Assembly (NCBI GenBank): GCA_033060915.1 | Contig: CM065385.1 | Location: forward strand, 12,140,001 to 12,204,000 | DNA from: Euryodendron excelsum | Taxonomy: Eukaryota; Streptophyta; Magnoliopsida; Ericales; Pentaphylacaceae | Direction of reading: 5' to 3' | Length of the DNA stretch: 64,000 nucleotides | Notes under the pieces: model-generated | Told to the model about the DNA's origin: nothing | Database searches by the model: none | What the model saw: only the letters and a program-made list of their open reading frames with translations | In this document: positions 22,046 through 34,765 of the stretch, piece by piece | Numbering within the stretch: the first letter of the stretch is position 1 | Layout of the letters: the number at the start of each line of letters is the position of its first letter | Translations under genes and position numbers: made by a program

Positions 22046-22213
22046 AGGAAAGGACAATGCCCCTAAGGGCATTTTGGTCATTTTGCCTCTATCTGGGCCT
22101 GACAGGCCCGCGAAGCGATGGAAAGACATTGCAATATACCCACAATGACTTGAAAACAAGTCTGGACGGAGTCTAGACTGCCGAGCGGTCAAAATTGGGG
22201 TGCTTACACAAGG

Positions 22214-22396
22214 GCATCCTTAGGTCATACATTGCATAAAATTCTTCTGAATCCAAAACCTAACATGTAATCCTTTTGTTTTATTTTCTTTATTTTCTAT
22301 TCCCTCTCTCATCTCATCAAAAGACTAGCAATAGTTTATGGTGAGACTACTTGCATTTTAGGTTACCATTGCACCAAGAAAAAGAAAGAGAGGAAC
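22214..22396 (+). other. E1 leader, second part
   Basis: GCATCCTTAGGTCATACATTGCAT continues the text that stops at 3208, exactly as the uninterrupted E2 leader reads around 15690 on the other strand. It leads into the gag start at 22397. Confidence 0.7.
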
Positions 22397-24588
22397 ATGA
22401 GTGTCCCCTCTACTTCAAACACAGTTCTTACTCGACAACGAGCAGCACAAATGTCAAGTAAAGGCAACATTCCAAATCAACAGAACAACTTGGTGACACA
22501 GGAAGAAGTGAATGAAATGAAGGCAAAAATAGACAAGATGTTAAACTCATGCAACTGATGGCCTTCAAAGGACCTGTCGCGAATCCATCAACCTCAACAT
22601 CCCACCTTAAGTAAACTGAAGCAATCCTGCCAAAGGTCGTCTTGCGAACTGATAATGCAATGAAGAGCAAGGAGTTCCCCAAAGCGGTGCACATTGAGGA
22701 AGGAGAAGAAGACAACCCTAAAACCATTTTGTTAACTGTCACATCAAATAAGGAAAGTTTGGATCCTCTCGATCTCAAGATATAAGGCTTAGAAGAGTCC
22801 TTGTGTAGCCTACAAGGTCATGATGCCTTTAGTGGGACATCTTATGATGAACTATACTTCTTCCCCGACCACCCAAGGCCGCCCAAATTCAAGATGTCCG
22901 ATTTCCAAAAGTATAATGGAAGTGGGGATCCCGTGGCTCACCTGAGGCTATATGTTGGGGCATTAAGTGGTCATGGGAATGACCCCAAACTCCTGATGCA
23001 ACTATTTTAACGTAGCTTGACTGGGCCTGCACTGCAATGGTTCGCTCGTTTAGATTTGAGGAAGATAACCACATGGAATGAATTAGTCGTGACCTTCTGA
23101 TCCTAATACCACCACAATAATGACCTAACCATGGACAGATGTGCCCTGATGGTGATGACTCAAGATGAGAAAGAAAGTTTCAAGAATTACGCTCTAAGAT
23201 GGAGAGAGGCAACTACTAAAGTCAACCCCCCACTACTAGAAAAATAGTATGTGCAGCTGTTTGTGAACACCTTTCAAGGTCTGTACTATGAGCACATGTG
23301 TCTAAGCATTAGAAAGAGTTTTTCTGAACTGATAATACAAGGAGAAATGATTGAGAATGGATTGAAAACTAGTAGAATCATAGAACCCTATGCTAAGACA
23401 AGTGAGGGATTCAAAAATACGGCCAAGAAAGTAGCAACCACTCAGGGTACCGGCAAGAAAGAAGGAGAGGTATCTGCCATCCTGCCTACACAACAGCAGC
23501 CATATTACCCCTAATATCAAGCTTGACTACCATCGCCTGCTCCTATCATTAATATCCCCATTGCTAACACCCAAGCACCCGTAACTGGACCTGTTGCAGC
23601 CCAACCATACCTCAACCCCAACAAAAACAACTGGCGGAACCAAGAGTTCACACGTTTGGTATGCACCCAGACAGAAGCCTATCATGAGCTCCTCAAGGCT
23701 AAGTACATAAACCCTATTCCCCTGCGTCCATTGCCAAACTCGTTGCCTCCAACTTTCAACCCTGCCCTTACCTGCAAGTACCATTCTAGGGGATAGAGGC
23801 ATGACATAGAGTCTTGCTTCTCTTTGAAGCATAAGATCTGAGACCTCATTGATAATAAGGTCATCAATACCCAAGAAGAAAAACCGGCCCCCACTCTTAA
23901 TGTCACGGCGAATCCCTTGCCAGACCATGCTGTCAACATCATCACCGAAGAAGAGGTAGATCCAGATGGCATCATAACTACAGAGTACTTCGAGGGTAGG
24001 TTAGACACTGAGGAAGAAAGTGACTGGGAGGAAGAACTACAGCCATGCCCTATCTATCTTTATAATGCAAGTGGCGAGTAAGATCCTCTTGACTGGTCTA
24101 TGGATAGATCCATTGCAAAAATTCTTGATGATATTGTACCTGTAGATGGATGGGGAGAAGAATTCCTGCACCCTAGACATGCCGAAGCTGAGGCCCGCCT
24201 AAAAGAGGAATTCTTCGATTATGAGGATGTGGGCTGGGGCATCTAGGATAGCCTATTTGCTGAAATTAACAAAGAGGAAGCCAAAAAAGAAAAAGCCAAG
24301 GAAAAGTCGTTGCAAGTCTTGGAAGAAGGTTTGGTTGCGAAACCTCAAGAAGTTGAGCAAGAGAAAACCGTCCAGCTAAAGAAGAGCCATCAAGGGTCCC
24401 AAAATGGAATGCACAACCTTAATGACCCCACTGGAGAAGGGGAAGGAAAGGGAGGAGTCCCCAACTGCACTATGACCGCCCATCTCTGCCACTCCGCAAC
24501 CAATGCATCAATTCTTCCAGTACAACCAAGTGAAGAAGTTGGTGGATGGTGCATGGAGGAGGCAGGTGTGGTCCCAAAGCCCACTTGA
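22397..24588 (+). pseudogene. gag: gag pseudogene of E1
   Basis: It is homologous to the gag of E2 and E0 but of a different subfamily. ATG at 22397 opens with MSVPSTSNTVLTRQRAAQ. A frameshift near 22540 moves to the frame that then runs to 24588. Open pieces are 22801-23010 (SYDELYFFPDHPRPPKFKM capsid block), 23251-23514 (QLFVNTFQGLYYEH to SAILPTQ) and 24310-24588 (Lys/Glu-rich tail ending AGVVPKPT). A knuckle CKYHS...C followed by SLKHKI and DLIDNK is recognisable near 23770-23860. More than ten stops interrupt it. The C-terminal region is longer and more charged than in E2. The natural end (VVPKPT and stop) matches E2. Confidence 0.85.
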
Positions 24589-26292
24589 GGAAGTGAATAT
24601 CAAAGGGACATTCTTCTATCCAACTTTGCCTTTTACTTTCCTATTAACTTTGTTTTGTCAATTTTACTTTTATCTTTTGTTAATCAAGAGCTTATCATGT
24701 ACATAAAACCTTTGAAATGAAAGAGAAAGAATTTGAAGTTTGCATTTATCATTTTCGACCCTTACCCTTTTTTGGAAATTTCCCTTCTTATTACGCCTTG
24801 ACTTGGCAAGGGGAATAGTATGCACACCCTCATCTATGAGGACCACTTCTGTTCCAAAGAGAAGATAGAGAAAGGAAAGGGAGAGAATGAATCACAAAAG
24901 AAAAGGGGCGGCACTTAGACGATGCCATGACAAAGTGGTCAGCAGTTAGACCCTCGAAAGGAAGAGAAGCCATCATTTCAAACTCCCTGAATGGCAAAGA
25001 AATTCTTTTGAATAGCCCACTCGAGCTGTAAGTGATTTTCATTTAAACACCCTAACCAGAAACCACCCCCCACACTAGGGCATGTGAGGAGAGAGGAAGC
25101 TCCCTCACACATCAAATATGGAAGGAAACAATGCAATACTAAAAAAAAAAAAAAAAATTACTATGATGCCTCTAGGAAATCAACAGACCGTGCAACTGGC
25201 AATGCTGGGGCAAAAATTTAAGGAAATGATGAGCCCTATGTAAAATGTTTGTAAAAGAAATGAGGGAGAGAAAGAGACCCAAAAAGGAAAAAGACCTGAA
25301 AGGGTGATCACCGATAATCCCCAGGAAGAACATAACACTTTGAGCCCTCAATACCCTTCCTTTCAAAAACCCGTAACCTAGCCACATTACAACCCACAAA
25401 AAAGTCTTCTCAGATCGGAGAAGATTGCTTAGTCTAAACAAGTTCAAAAGAAAATGGCGACATTCGAGAAAGAATGGCGAACGAAATAGCGAAAGCTTAC
25501 TCAAGATGGTTTTGGTTTACTATCACCCTCGTGAAAAAAAAAAGAGAGAGACAGAGAAGAGGAAATTATTTGAGCCTAAATACCCCTTCATTCCTCACCC
25601 TTAACCTAGCCTACATTACGGCCCAAAGTAAAGCCTTCTCAGATTGAGGATGAAAATTGCTCGCTCCTTTACGAAAGGCTACTTCGGTTCTCACCTAGAG
25701 TCAACTAGTTCAAATATAAGGTCCCCAAAAGAAAGTCGAGTGAGTGGCAAATTCTCGGATAAGAGAGAAGATAGTCGAGTCAGAAAATGGAAACCTTAAG
25801 AATGGGACAACCACTATCTCATTATGGAAAGAAAAGGGAATAACAGAAAAGGGAATCTTCAAAGAAGGAGTAAAAGGCTGAAATGACGGTTCTTGGTGAA
25901 CACCTAGAAAATTGGAACCTACCTTTAGGCTTATCTTCATGAAGTTATATATATGCATATGTGCTTTGCCTGAACATGTGCAGCGATACACCCACCTTTT
26001 TCACATCTACTTAAAGCTTGCATATACCCACCATTTCTTATGCGTATCATGATTTTTGTACTCCTGCGTTTGTATTTATATTCATTATATTTCCACATGC
26101 ATAGATACGAAATGAGACTAAAAGGAAAGACTAATCATCATCTCATGCAAAGAAGCAAAAAGATAATAGCAATAATGTACATATAACTGGCAATAATCAT
26201 CATCCATAAGGGCCAACATGCGGCCTCAAAACATGAGCAATATAGTCAGCCTAACTAAACTACAACTGTGTCCGCAGGTAGAAAGAGGTGCC
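24589..26292. other. Non-coding spacer between gag and PMD in E1
   Basis: No pol domain or long frame. It has a poly-A run near 25141-25157. Two copies of the conserved spacer motif (25371-25400 and 25601-25625) are the only stretches I can align easily with E2 and E0. Confidence 0.65.
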
Positions 26293-27631
26293 TCAAGGAG
26301 CAGGGTCATCGTCCAAGTCAAAATCGCCAAGGTCCGACACGTATAGGGAAGGCTGGCTAGAGGAAGCTCCCGCGTCATAAGGACCCTAACCAACGAAAAA
26401 GACAAAAGGAAATAGGAGCTAGCATCAGAACACAAGTGATGCATAAAGAACATGAAAATGATGAATTATAAATAGCATACACAGTGGGCCTCTATCAGAG
26501 ATATGCGAGCAGTCACGGCCGCAACCTCAGCACGATACTAATATCGTGCCTGGCAAGCTGCTAAGTACTCCTCCTTGGAAACAAGGCCTTAAGCTCGACG
26601 CCACAGCTCCACCACCTCATGACCAACTACCTGCTCTCCAACCACCAGGTCCAACTGAGTAAGGTGCTAATAGACCTCGCCCTGAAATGAGCCTTGTAGT
26701 CTACATTAGGCGGAAGAAGGAAGCGCTTGTCGAGAACCCTGACTATATAAGGAATCTCCACCCCGGCCCGATAAAATCCGAACTTGTACTAGGGAGGATC
26801 CATAGCAGCCCTAAAGCCGATATGAAGCTGCTGCCAATGGTGCTCACCCAAATACGTCTCCTATGAAACAGGGCTCTGGAAAGTAACCTGTGGCATGGAC
26901 AAAAGAATGATATCCCTCATGCTGGCATACTGAGGAGATAGGCGGTAAGGTGTCCAAGATATGTCTTGAGGTCTCAGCAGCTTCAAGTTTGCCTAGAGGG
27001 TGACAAAATCTGTAACCAAGGACCGCTGGACTACCTGTTGTCTGGCCCACCTCGTGGCTCGCGGAAAGGCATCGTCAGCTAACACCTCCGGTAGGCAGAC
27101 AGGCAGATAATTATAACTCCATCATATAAAAAATGGCCAAAAACTCGTCAAGCTCCCCTAAGCTCTGGAAGTCCTCACTCTCATCCCTCGTAAGAAGCTA
27201 GCAAAGGTGAAGGTGCCCCAATCCTCATAGTCCAGTGTATCCAAGTCCGCTACCAGGCTCACTAGAGATAAAGGAACCGTCGACTTATTATTGTTGCAAA
27301 AGCAACTAAAGACGACGTATAGTATCAACCAATGCCTTATAATGACCTAGTCAGCTGGAGAGCGCTTGAGGGCAAATGTCGTCTCTGCTGGGCATAAAAG
27401 TAAAGCTGAAAAACTCGAGCCTGCAATCCCGGACAAAACCAAGAAAAGACGAGCCTTGTCCAAAGGTACGGCCCGTAAGGAAATTGAGACACCTCCAAAA
27501 GACAGCCCAGAACCACTCCTGCTACCGCCCCTAACCGAACCACTCCTACAGTTGCTGCCCTCCTCGGGCTCTACCCGTGGTGCCTTACCGTGGCGCCTCC
27601 TATTAGAACCGTCATCGCCAGCCTCCAGCAT
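26293..27631 (-). pseudogene. Antisense PMD gene of E1, central domain deleted
   Basis: ATG at 27631 directly follows an intron acceptor (TTTCAG/GATG). The N-terminus (LEAGDDGSNRRRHGKAPR) is Arg/Ser-rich as in E2. The sequence then jumps to the CFCNNNKS block within about 320 nt of the start, against about 810 nt in E2, so about 490 bp holding the TFHF/ITGLSF core is lost. Downstream pieces match the E2 PMD gene (FWPFFIWWSYNYLPV, an FLLPPNVDYKAHF-like stretch), with stops and frameshifts. The last exon begins after GTTGGTTAG near 26390 and ends in an acidic tail (LGDFDLDDDPAP) at TGA 26295-26293. Its 5' exon is at about 34121-34300, separated by an intron that now contains S1. Confidence 0.68.
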
Positions 27632-27689
27632 CCTGAAAGAATGATAACACGCAAAAGTTGATTAGTCACTGAACAGGCATAAAAAGTAA

Positions 27690-27840
27690 AAAGATAAATA
27701 TGTTAACAAAAAGAAGAAAAAAGAAAGAGCAAAAAAAAAAAAAAGGAAAAAAGAGAAAAGAAAAAAAAAAAGAACACAAAAAAAAAAAAAGAAAAAAGGT
27801 AAAAAATGAGAAAGAAAAAAAAAGGAAAAAAAAAGGGTGG
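27690..27840 (+). repeat. A/G-only low-complexity tract
   Basis: This is almost pure AAAAG and poly-A purine sequence in the first intron of the E1 PMD gene (T-rich on the gene strand, upstream of the acceptor). Open frames in it are compositional. Confidence 0.7.
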
Positions 27841-27859
27841 GGGGCTAAGGTCCCATTCA

Positions 27860-28258
27860 TCCCTATTTCAAAATTTTCAATAGTTTTTCAGACTTTTTCC
27901 TCCAAAAGTCTCACTTCCAAAATTTCAAACCGGTCTCTCGAGCTTTCCCTTCAAAAGCCTTATTTCAAAGTTCTCATTAGTTTTTCAAGCTTTTTCCTCA
28001 AAAAGTTTGTTTCTAAATTTCAAACCGATTTCTCGGGTTTTCCCCTTAAAATCCCTGTTTCAAAGTTTTCAGTGGTTTTTTAAGCTTTTCTCTCAAAAAG
28101 TTTGATTTCTAAACTTTAAACCGGTTTATAGGGCTTTCACCTCAGAAGCCTTGTCTCAAAGTTTTCAGTGGTTTTTCAAGCTTTTTCCACAAAAAGTTTG
28201 ATTTCTAGATTTCAAACCTGTTTTTTGGGCTTTCCCCTTAAAAGCCCTGTTTAAAGGT
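27860..28258 (+). repeat. 96-bp tandem repeats in the E1 PMD intron
   Basis: TTTCAAACCGG-type starts at 27927, 28022, 28118 and 28214 give a period of 95-96 bp. Each unit ends near CAAAAAGTTTGNTTCTA. The array continues after S1 at 33205-33440, so S1 landed inside it. I do not see this array in the E2 or E0 introns. Confidence 0.75.
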
Positions 28259-29823
28259 TGTAAGCACCCCATTTTTGCTTGCTCGGTAGTCTTTAGTCCA
28301 TCCAAACCTGTATTCAAGTCAATATGGACATATTCCAATCTAAATCAACTTTCCAAGTCTAATCCCGTCAATCGATCGCTTTACGGGCCCTTTGGGCCCA
28401 AATAAAGGCCAAACGACCAAAATGCCCTTAAGGGCATTAATCGGTCCAATTCTAATGGGCACGCCTTTCGAAGATGGTAAGTCCCCTTTTCAATTCTAAT
28501 TAAATCCGGGACACCTTTTGAGAAAGTTGATTCCTCGAGGTGGTAAGACCATGTAATCCGGCACGTTTCCAAAGAAACTCTTCGGAACGGTAAGTCCCTT
28601 TAAACCCATTGATCGGGATGAGACCCCAAGTCCTTGAGATGGTAGAACGATCCACCTTTGGCACTTGCTAGCCCGCCAATAAAGAAATGTCTATTTCGGC
28701 ACACCTTCTAAGAAAGTTGATTCCTCAGGCGCTAAGTCCACCTAGCAGCTTCTAGAGATTAGGCAATCTCTGGAATGATCACGACCCATTAGAGTAACGG
28801 AAATACTCGTAAACATTGCAACCTTCAGAGTGGCGGAAACACTTGCAAACAGGTCGATATATGGGATTGCCAGCAAACCCCTATATCACAGGACCGCCGT
28901 CAGAGTGACGAAAACACTCAAAATCCAGGTCAACACTAGTGCCTGCTAGCTCACTTTGGTGAAAAAGGACCAAACTGCCCCTAAGGCCATTTTTGGCACG
29001 TTTCTCGAGAAAGTACCAAAGTCCTCAGAATGGTAAGTCCAGCCTTCCAAGATTGTCTTAAAGATAATCCAACATGATTAGGTGCCTTCTAGTGAGTTTC
29101 GGGCCAAATCCGAGACATTCCGGTCAAGATGACCATTTTGCCCCTAGGCATCCAAGCGCCCCGGGAACCACACCGGCTCTGGGTATCAAACCGGTAGTCT
29201 CCCGAGAATGCTTCTTATAGTATTCTCAACCTTCCATTATATTTTCAGATCATTCTGAGTCAGTTCTGACAAACTTGGTGCAAAATGACTATTTTGCCCT
29301 TGGTGGGCTGGTCGCCTCTTCCAACCACGCTGGCTTTGGGTATCAAACAAATAACCTCCTGGGACATTCTAAGTAATGTTTCCAAACCTTGAGTCTTCTT
29401 CCAGGATATTCTGAGTACATCCTGGCAGCTTTTCGGCTTGATTGGTTATTTTGCCCCTAATGGCCCGATCAACCCATCCAACACATCTTGTCATAATTTT
29501 TCGAGTCTGCTACCCCCAAAACATTGTTTTAGGGGTTCTCGTCCCTTTTCGATCTTTTGGGCCATTCCCGGCCCTTTTAAATCATTCTCAAACTTTCCAG
29601 AGCCACTCGTAGTGAAGCTAGGCTAAAACTTTCATGGTAATCACTAGTATAGGTGCCCAAATCTTCTGAATATACGTTTCTTGCTGACCTTAAAACTTTC
29701 CTAAGTGGCTGGCACTACTAGTAGTGGCACCAAGCCAAATTTTGGCTTAGCGCCACTCTTAGTGGCGCCAATGTAAACTTTTGCCTGACACCACTGTAAT
29801 AGGGGCCAGGTCAATCCTCTTTC

Positions 29824-29831
29824 TATAAATA
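29824..29831 (+). promoter_or_regulatory. TATA box of S1
   Basis: TATAAATA in the family context CTATAAATACAGAGCCTCC, directly after three GGYGCC palindromic modules. A possible AATAAA lies at 30135-30140. Confidence 0.6.
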
Positions 29832-30258
29832 CAGAGCCTCCTCTAGCTTGAAAAGGGTCTGTAAACTCAGTCTAAAAACTGTCTGCTTCAATATACAGAG
29901 CTCGTAGCCTCCCTAAACCCTAGTCTTCCTTAGGTTTTCCAAAACCCTAGCCCCCGTACACAAACCTAGCCCTCATATACTCCCATACACTCATATACAC
30001 TCCTATACACTTATACACTAGCCTCCAAAGCCTCCATTAAAGGCTTGAAGTGCTGCAACCCGAAGCTCCCGAAGATTAAGATAAGCCCTTGAAGACTGAC
30101 GCAAAACAAAGTGAGGACTGAACCAACGCGAGCAAATAAAAGCAAGCAAAATTAGAAGATATAAGGTAGGTTCTCCATTTAAATTTGCACATCTTCCCCC
30201 TCTGTCTTCTCCCTCCGAACCCACTTGGGTTTTCTTCTATTTTAATCCCCCATCTTCT

Positions 30259-30392
<134 letters not shown>

Positions 30393-33300
30393 CTTTCTTG
30401 TATGCTTGAAACAAAGGACTTCCCAGTCTATGTGTGCGATTAGGCTATTGAAAATCACCATGTCGGGGGCTTTCTCTTAGTCTAAGTAGAGACCACGTGG
30501 GTTTGGCCCCCTTGATTATCTGGTGAAGCCTTAACCTTGTATGTTCACGACCCCAACTTGCATTGTGCATATCATGATCTTGCATCTCTCCAAAATTCGT
30601 TTTCAAACTTGTTTTCAAAACTTGCATCAAAACCGTTTTCAAAACTTACATTTAATCTCCTTTTCGAAACTTATTTTCAAAATCAAAATCCTAAGGTGTT
30701 TCTAGCCTTTTCATGGTTAGGGTTGCTTTAGAAAAGTGTTACATTTAAAGTGACCAATATGGTCCATATTTTCAAATTATTGTTGATTTCAAACCACAAT
30801 CCTAGAAGAGTTTTAATATTCTTATGGTTAGAATCGTTTTAGGAAAGTGTGATATTTTTAAAGCCTTGCAAATGCCCATATTCAAATCCTTCTCGAAAAT
30901 CTCCTTCTAAACTTACTTTCCAAAACCTCTTTTCAAATCCTCTCCAAAATCTCTTTTTAAAATCTCCTTCAAAATCTCTTTTCCAATGCACTTTTTGAAA
31001 ACTCTCTCCAATCTCATTTCCAAAATTGTTTTCTAAAAATTCTCTTCAAAAATCTATTTTTCAAAACTCTTTTCAAACTCCTTTGCAAAAAAGTTCACTT
31101 CAAAATTCACTTTCTATAAACACTACCTAGACTTCCTTCCTAAAAATTCTTTCCAAAAATCCCTTTCCAAAAACTCTCTTTCCAAAAGTTCACTTTCTAA
31201 AAATTCCTTTACAAGATCTCTTCCAAAAATTTTACTTTCCAAAAATCTCTTTCCTTAGAGCATAAGTAAAGTCCTAGAGCCAACAATTAGGGAACCCTAA
31301 TTTCCTTTCTTAAAACATGATTTACAATCTTGCCTCAAAACTTAGGTTTCCAAAATCTCCTTGTTTTACATCTAAATCATAAGTTTCCAAAATCTATTTT
31401 CTACAATCTTCTAAATCTAGGATTTTCAAAATTTTACCTTCCAAATCCATGCCAAATCCAATCTTCCCTTTAGAAAACCAAATCCATTCTCCCCATTTAG
31501 GAAACTAGATACAATCCTCCATTTTTTGAAACAAAATCAAAACACCTCTTTGAGAAACAAATCCAATCCTTTGTTTTATGAGATAGGAATTTCAATCCTT
31601 TCAAATCCAAATATTTCCTAATTCAAATCCTTCCTAATCTCGTACTTTCCTGAACCTTAAATCTCCAAAACTTAAACTTTCAAATATTTCTTTAAACTTT
31701 AAGCTTCCAAACATTTCTTAATTCCACATCTTTCTAAATTTCAACTTTTCAAATCTTTCTTAAACTCAAACTTTTCCCAATTTCAAGTATTTCTAAAACT
31801 CAAATTTCAAAACTCTCCAAATCCAAAACTTTCTTAAGTAAAATCTTTTCAAATCCAAAACTTTCTTAAGTCAAATCTTTTCAAATCCAAACTTTCTTAA
31901 GTCAAAACTTTCTAAATTGAAAACTTTTTTAAGTCAAAACTTTCTAAATTCGAAACTTTCTTAAGTTAGAGCTTTCTAAATTCTAGACTTTCCTAAAATG
32001 AAACCTTTCCTAATTCGAAACTTTCCTATTCCAAAACATTCCAATTTCAAAATTTTCTAATTTTGATTCTTTCCTATTTCAAAACTTTCCTAACTCGAGA
32101 TTTTCTTAAAATGAAATCTTTCCTAAAATGAAACTTTGCTATTTCGGAACTTTCCTAATTCGAATCTTTCCTAAATTCAATCTTTCTTCCAAATCCAACA
32201 TTCGAGTCAAGTCTTTCTTAATCTCAAGTCCTTCCCAAATCCTATCTTTTCTAAGTCTAGGTTTCCCAAAACTCTATCTTTCCAAATCTAGTCCAAATCC
32301 TTCTTCCAAGTTTTGTCTTTCCAAATCAAAGTCCAATCTTTTCAAGTCCAAATTCCAATTCCCAATATTCTATTCTAAGTTCAAATCAAACTCATTTTTC
32401 CAATCAAACTCTTTTTCAAATCAAACATTCTACTTTCTATCAGACTCTTGTCTGAACTACTACTGATCTGATTTTTCAAAAAGGATACGTAGACAACCCT
32501 CACGGTTGTGGTCACAACCTTTTTCAAGTTTCTATTTCCACAATCTTTTTCAAACTTCCAATTCCAAAATTCTATTTTCAAATTTCTATTTCCAAATCTT
32601 CTTTTCAAATCAAATTAAGTTCTTTCAAATCTATTTTCAAAATCAAATCTTTCTATTGCATTTGCATATCATGTATCACGTTAAATTTCTTGTCAAATAT
32701 TCTTTTTCAAAAGTGGATAGTTTTGGATATATATTAATTGAAGACTCTAATGGATGAATCTAGGGTGAATAGACATGTAGGTACTGCAAAGGCGGGTATG
32801 GTGATGGCTTAATGCGTCTTCCCTACACGTAACCAACCTCTGAATTTAGATCACTGTTTTCAAATACCATATGGAGTTATTTTCAAAAAAAGACTTAAAT
32901 ATTTTCCAAAGGTTACCAAACAACCTGTTTTCTGAAAAACCTTCTCTTGATAAAATATTTTCAAAATCGTTTTCAAAAACCCTAACTGTAGTCTTCATAT
33001 TGTACTTAGTTTTCAAGTGACCTAACTCACCTTAATCAAGTTAGGTGGTGACTCCGAAGGTTTACCAAAAGCGCTTTATTCAAATTAATTTTGAATTCAA
33101 ACCTAGTCGCACTCATTCTTCTAGGAGGATGAGTTCTAACCAGTGAGTATAATATTTTTCCTACTTGTGTGTATCTCTCGAGTGCGAAAAATCTAAGCGC
33201 GACAAAAGTCTCCAATGGTTTTCAAGCTTTTCCCTTAAAAAGTTTGTTTCTAATTTTCAAAGTGGTTTCCCAGACTTTCTCCTTCAAAAGCCCCACTCCA

Positions 33301-34120
33301 AAGTTTTTCACAGTTTCTCTAAAATCGATTTTTTGGGTTTTCTCCTTCAGAAATTCAGTTCCTAGGAATTTTCTAAAATTTCAGTTTTTCCAGGCTTTCC
33401 CCTTCGAAAGCCCCATTCTAAATAAGAATTGCTTTTCGGAAAGGCTTTAAACTTAGGTGTTAAAATTTTTGAAAATTTTGGTAGAGTTTCGCCTTAAAAG
33501 GTCACTACCCCAAAATTCAACAAGTCACAAACACAGTCTAAAACATCTCAAACCTTGAATCATGTCAATCAAAACAACCCCATCCTCTGAGACACACGTC
33601 CCGTTCTCGAGCACACTTTTTAAATTGGTTTTTCGGTCATCTCAAATTTTTCGGTTGCATCTTTGTTTCCAAAAATTTCACAAAAGTTCCTAAAACATTC
33701 GAGAATATCACCATAATTTTCCAAAAATTGTTCCACAATTTTTCAAGCTTCGACAAGATCATTTTCTAATTTTTCTCAATTTTTGCTATTTTTTATAATT
33801 TCCAAAAATTCAAAAATTCTAAATTTTTCATAAAATTACAAAACTTCATACGGTTGTTCTACACATCTTTCTAAGGTTCCTAGTATAAAAATCACACACA
33901 AAAACATAATGCCTAAGCCTGTAGAGGCAATTTTTCTAAACCTGTAGGAAATCCAATTCCATAAACATGCAAAATTGCTACAACACACTCAAATCTTCAC
34001 CAAATCGAAAAACAATTCAAACCATTGTGTTCTAAATATCCTAAAACATAGGTTTATATTGATCATTAGCAAAAAAGGAAGCATACGCATCAAAATTGAA
34101 GAAATGTCTAGAAAGCTAAC

Positions 34121-34300
34121 CTTTGGGTTCTCTGGTAAAAATAAACTCTCCGACGAGAATCTGGCGACGATGATGGTTTTCGGCAATCACCCGATGCCCT
34201 TATAATGACCCTTATTCGAAACCCCTTGAAAGTCCCTCGGATCAACTCTCAAGCCAAACTCTTAACTCAATATGCTACACAGAAAACGTGAACTGCTCTG
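34121..34300 (-). other. Putative 5' exon of the E1 PMD gene
   Basis: On the minus strand a GC-richer stretch (TCGTCGCCAGATTCTCGTCGG and similar) ends CCAAAG/GTTAGC at 34121/34120. It is at the same distance from the PPT as the E2 and E0 5' exons. A TATA-like TATTAAAA lies near 34300. Confidence 0.5.
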
Positions 34301-34314
34301 TTTTAATACCCACG

Positions 34315-34418
34315 GGCTGGCTCATGTAGCAGATGCGCCAGAAGGGAATTCCAACTAACGCATGTGCTACATGTGCCAGGGCGAAAAGAGGCCAGGCACA
34401 TGTAATGCATGTGCCTGA
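34315..34418 (-). promoter_or_regulatory. CATGT-type palindrome cluster upstream of the PMD gene (E1)
   Basis: There are three modules of the form GGCRCATGT-N(2-3)-ACATGYGCC, including GGCACATGTAGCACATGCG on the minus strand. The E1 LTR has the same CATGTAGCACATG core before its TATA box (41957-42019). E2, E0 and the solo LTRs use CCACT...AGTGG at both places. Confidence 0.6.
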
Positions 34419-34745
34419 TTGTTCAGCTTCCCGCCAAAACTAGCTTTCAAATTCTCGAGAGTCCGAATTTCTTTCCAAGGCTTTTCAAAAGCCGACAATC
34501 AAGCTTTCAACATTCATTTTCAAAAGTAAAATGAACTGAACTGAACTGAATTGTGTCAAACTGGCAACTTAAATCCCAATCAAAATTTTCAAAATGCCAA
34601 GCTTTTCGAATTTCAAAATCTTCCAGACCGGCGACCCACAAGAGGTCCCGGAACATTCCAAACTTACCAACATATCGTCCCTCCGATCGCCTCGCAACCA
34701 AAAAGGGATTCTTACTTAGTTATTTTTCTATCTTTGACAAGCAAA

Positions 34746-34765
34746 GATAGAAAAAGAGGGGCAGC
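34746..34765 (+). other. Polypurine tract of E1
   Basis: GATAGAAAAAGAGGGGCAGC directly precedes the LTR start TGTAACTACC at 34766. Confidence 0.85.

Larger units (their letters stand above)
3214..22208 (-). mobile_element. E2: complete 19-kb non-autonomous LTR retrotransposon with antisense PMD gene
   Basis: E2 is 18,995 bp, flanked by a perfect 5-bp duplication CAAGG (3209-3213 and 22209-22213). Read on the minus strand, it has a 5' LTR (22208-17053), PBS (17050-17033), leader, gag pseudogene (15498-13492), non-coding spacer, an oppositely oriented PMD gene (plus strand, exons between about 8580 and 11501), PPT (8325-8308) and 3' LTR (8307-3214). LTR ends are TGTAAGCACC and GCGCGACA. The internal region is 8745 bp and has no protease, reverse transcriptase, RNase H or integrase. 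In a 175-bp sample (3541-3715 against 17380-17554) I count about nine differences by eye, so the insertion is not recent. It is the reference copy for the family in this window. Confidence 0.93.
17053..22208 (-). repeat. E2 5' LTR (5156 bp)
   Basis: This LTR pairs with 3214-8307. TGTAAGCACC lies at 22208 and the LTR ends in GGCGCGACA at 17053. Order in LTR direction: 81-bp array (22045-21613), 157-bp repeats (about 21420-20900), palindromes (20662-20594), TATAAATA (20580-20573), AATAAA (20267-20262), G-poor stretch (about 19660-17920). The PBS-like decamer near 17207 is mutated. Confidence 0.93.
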
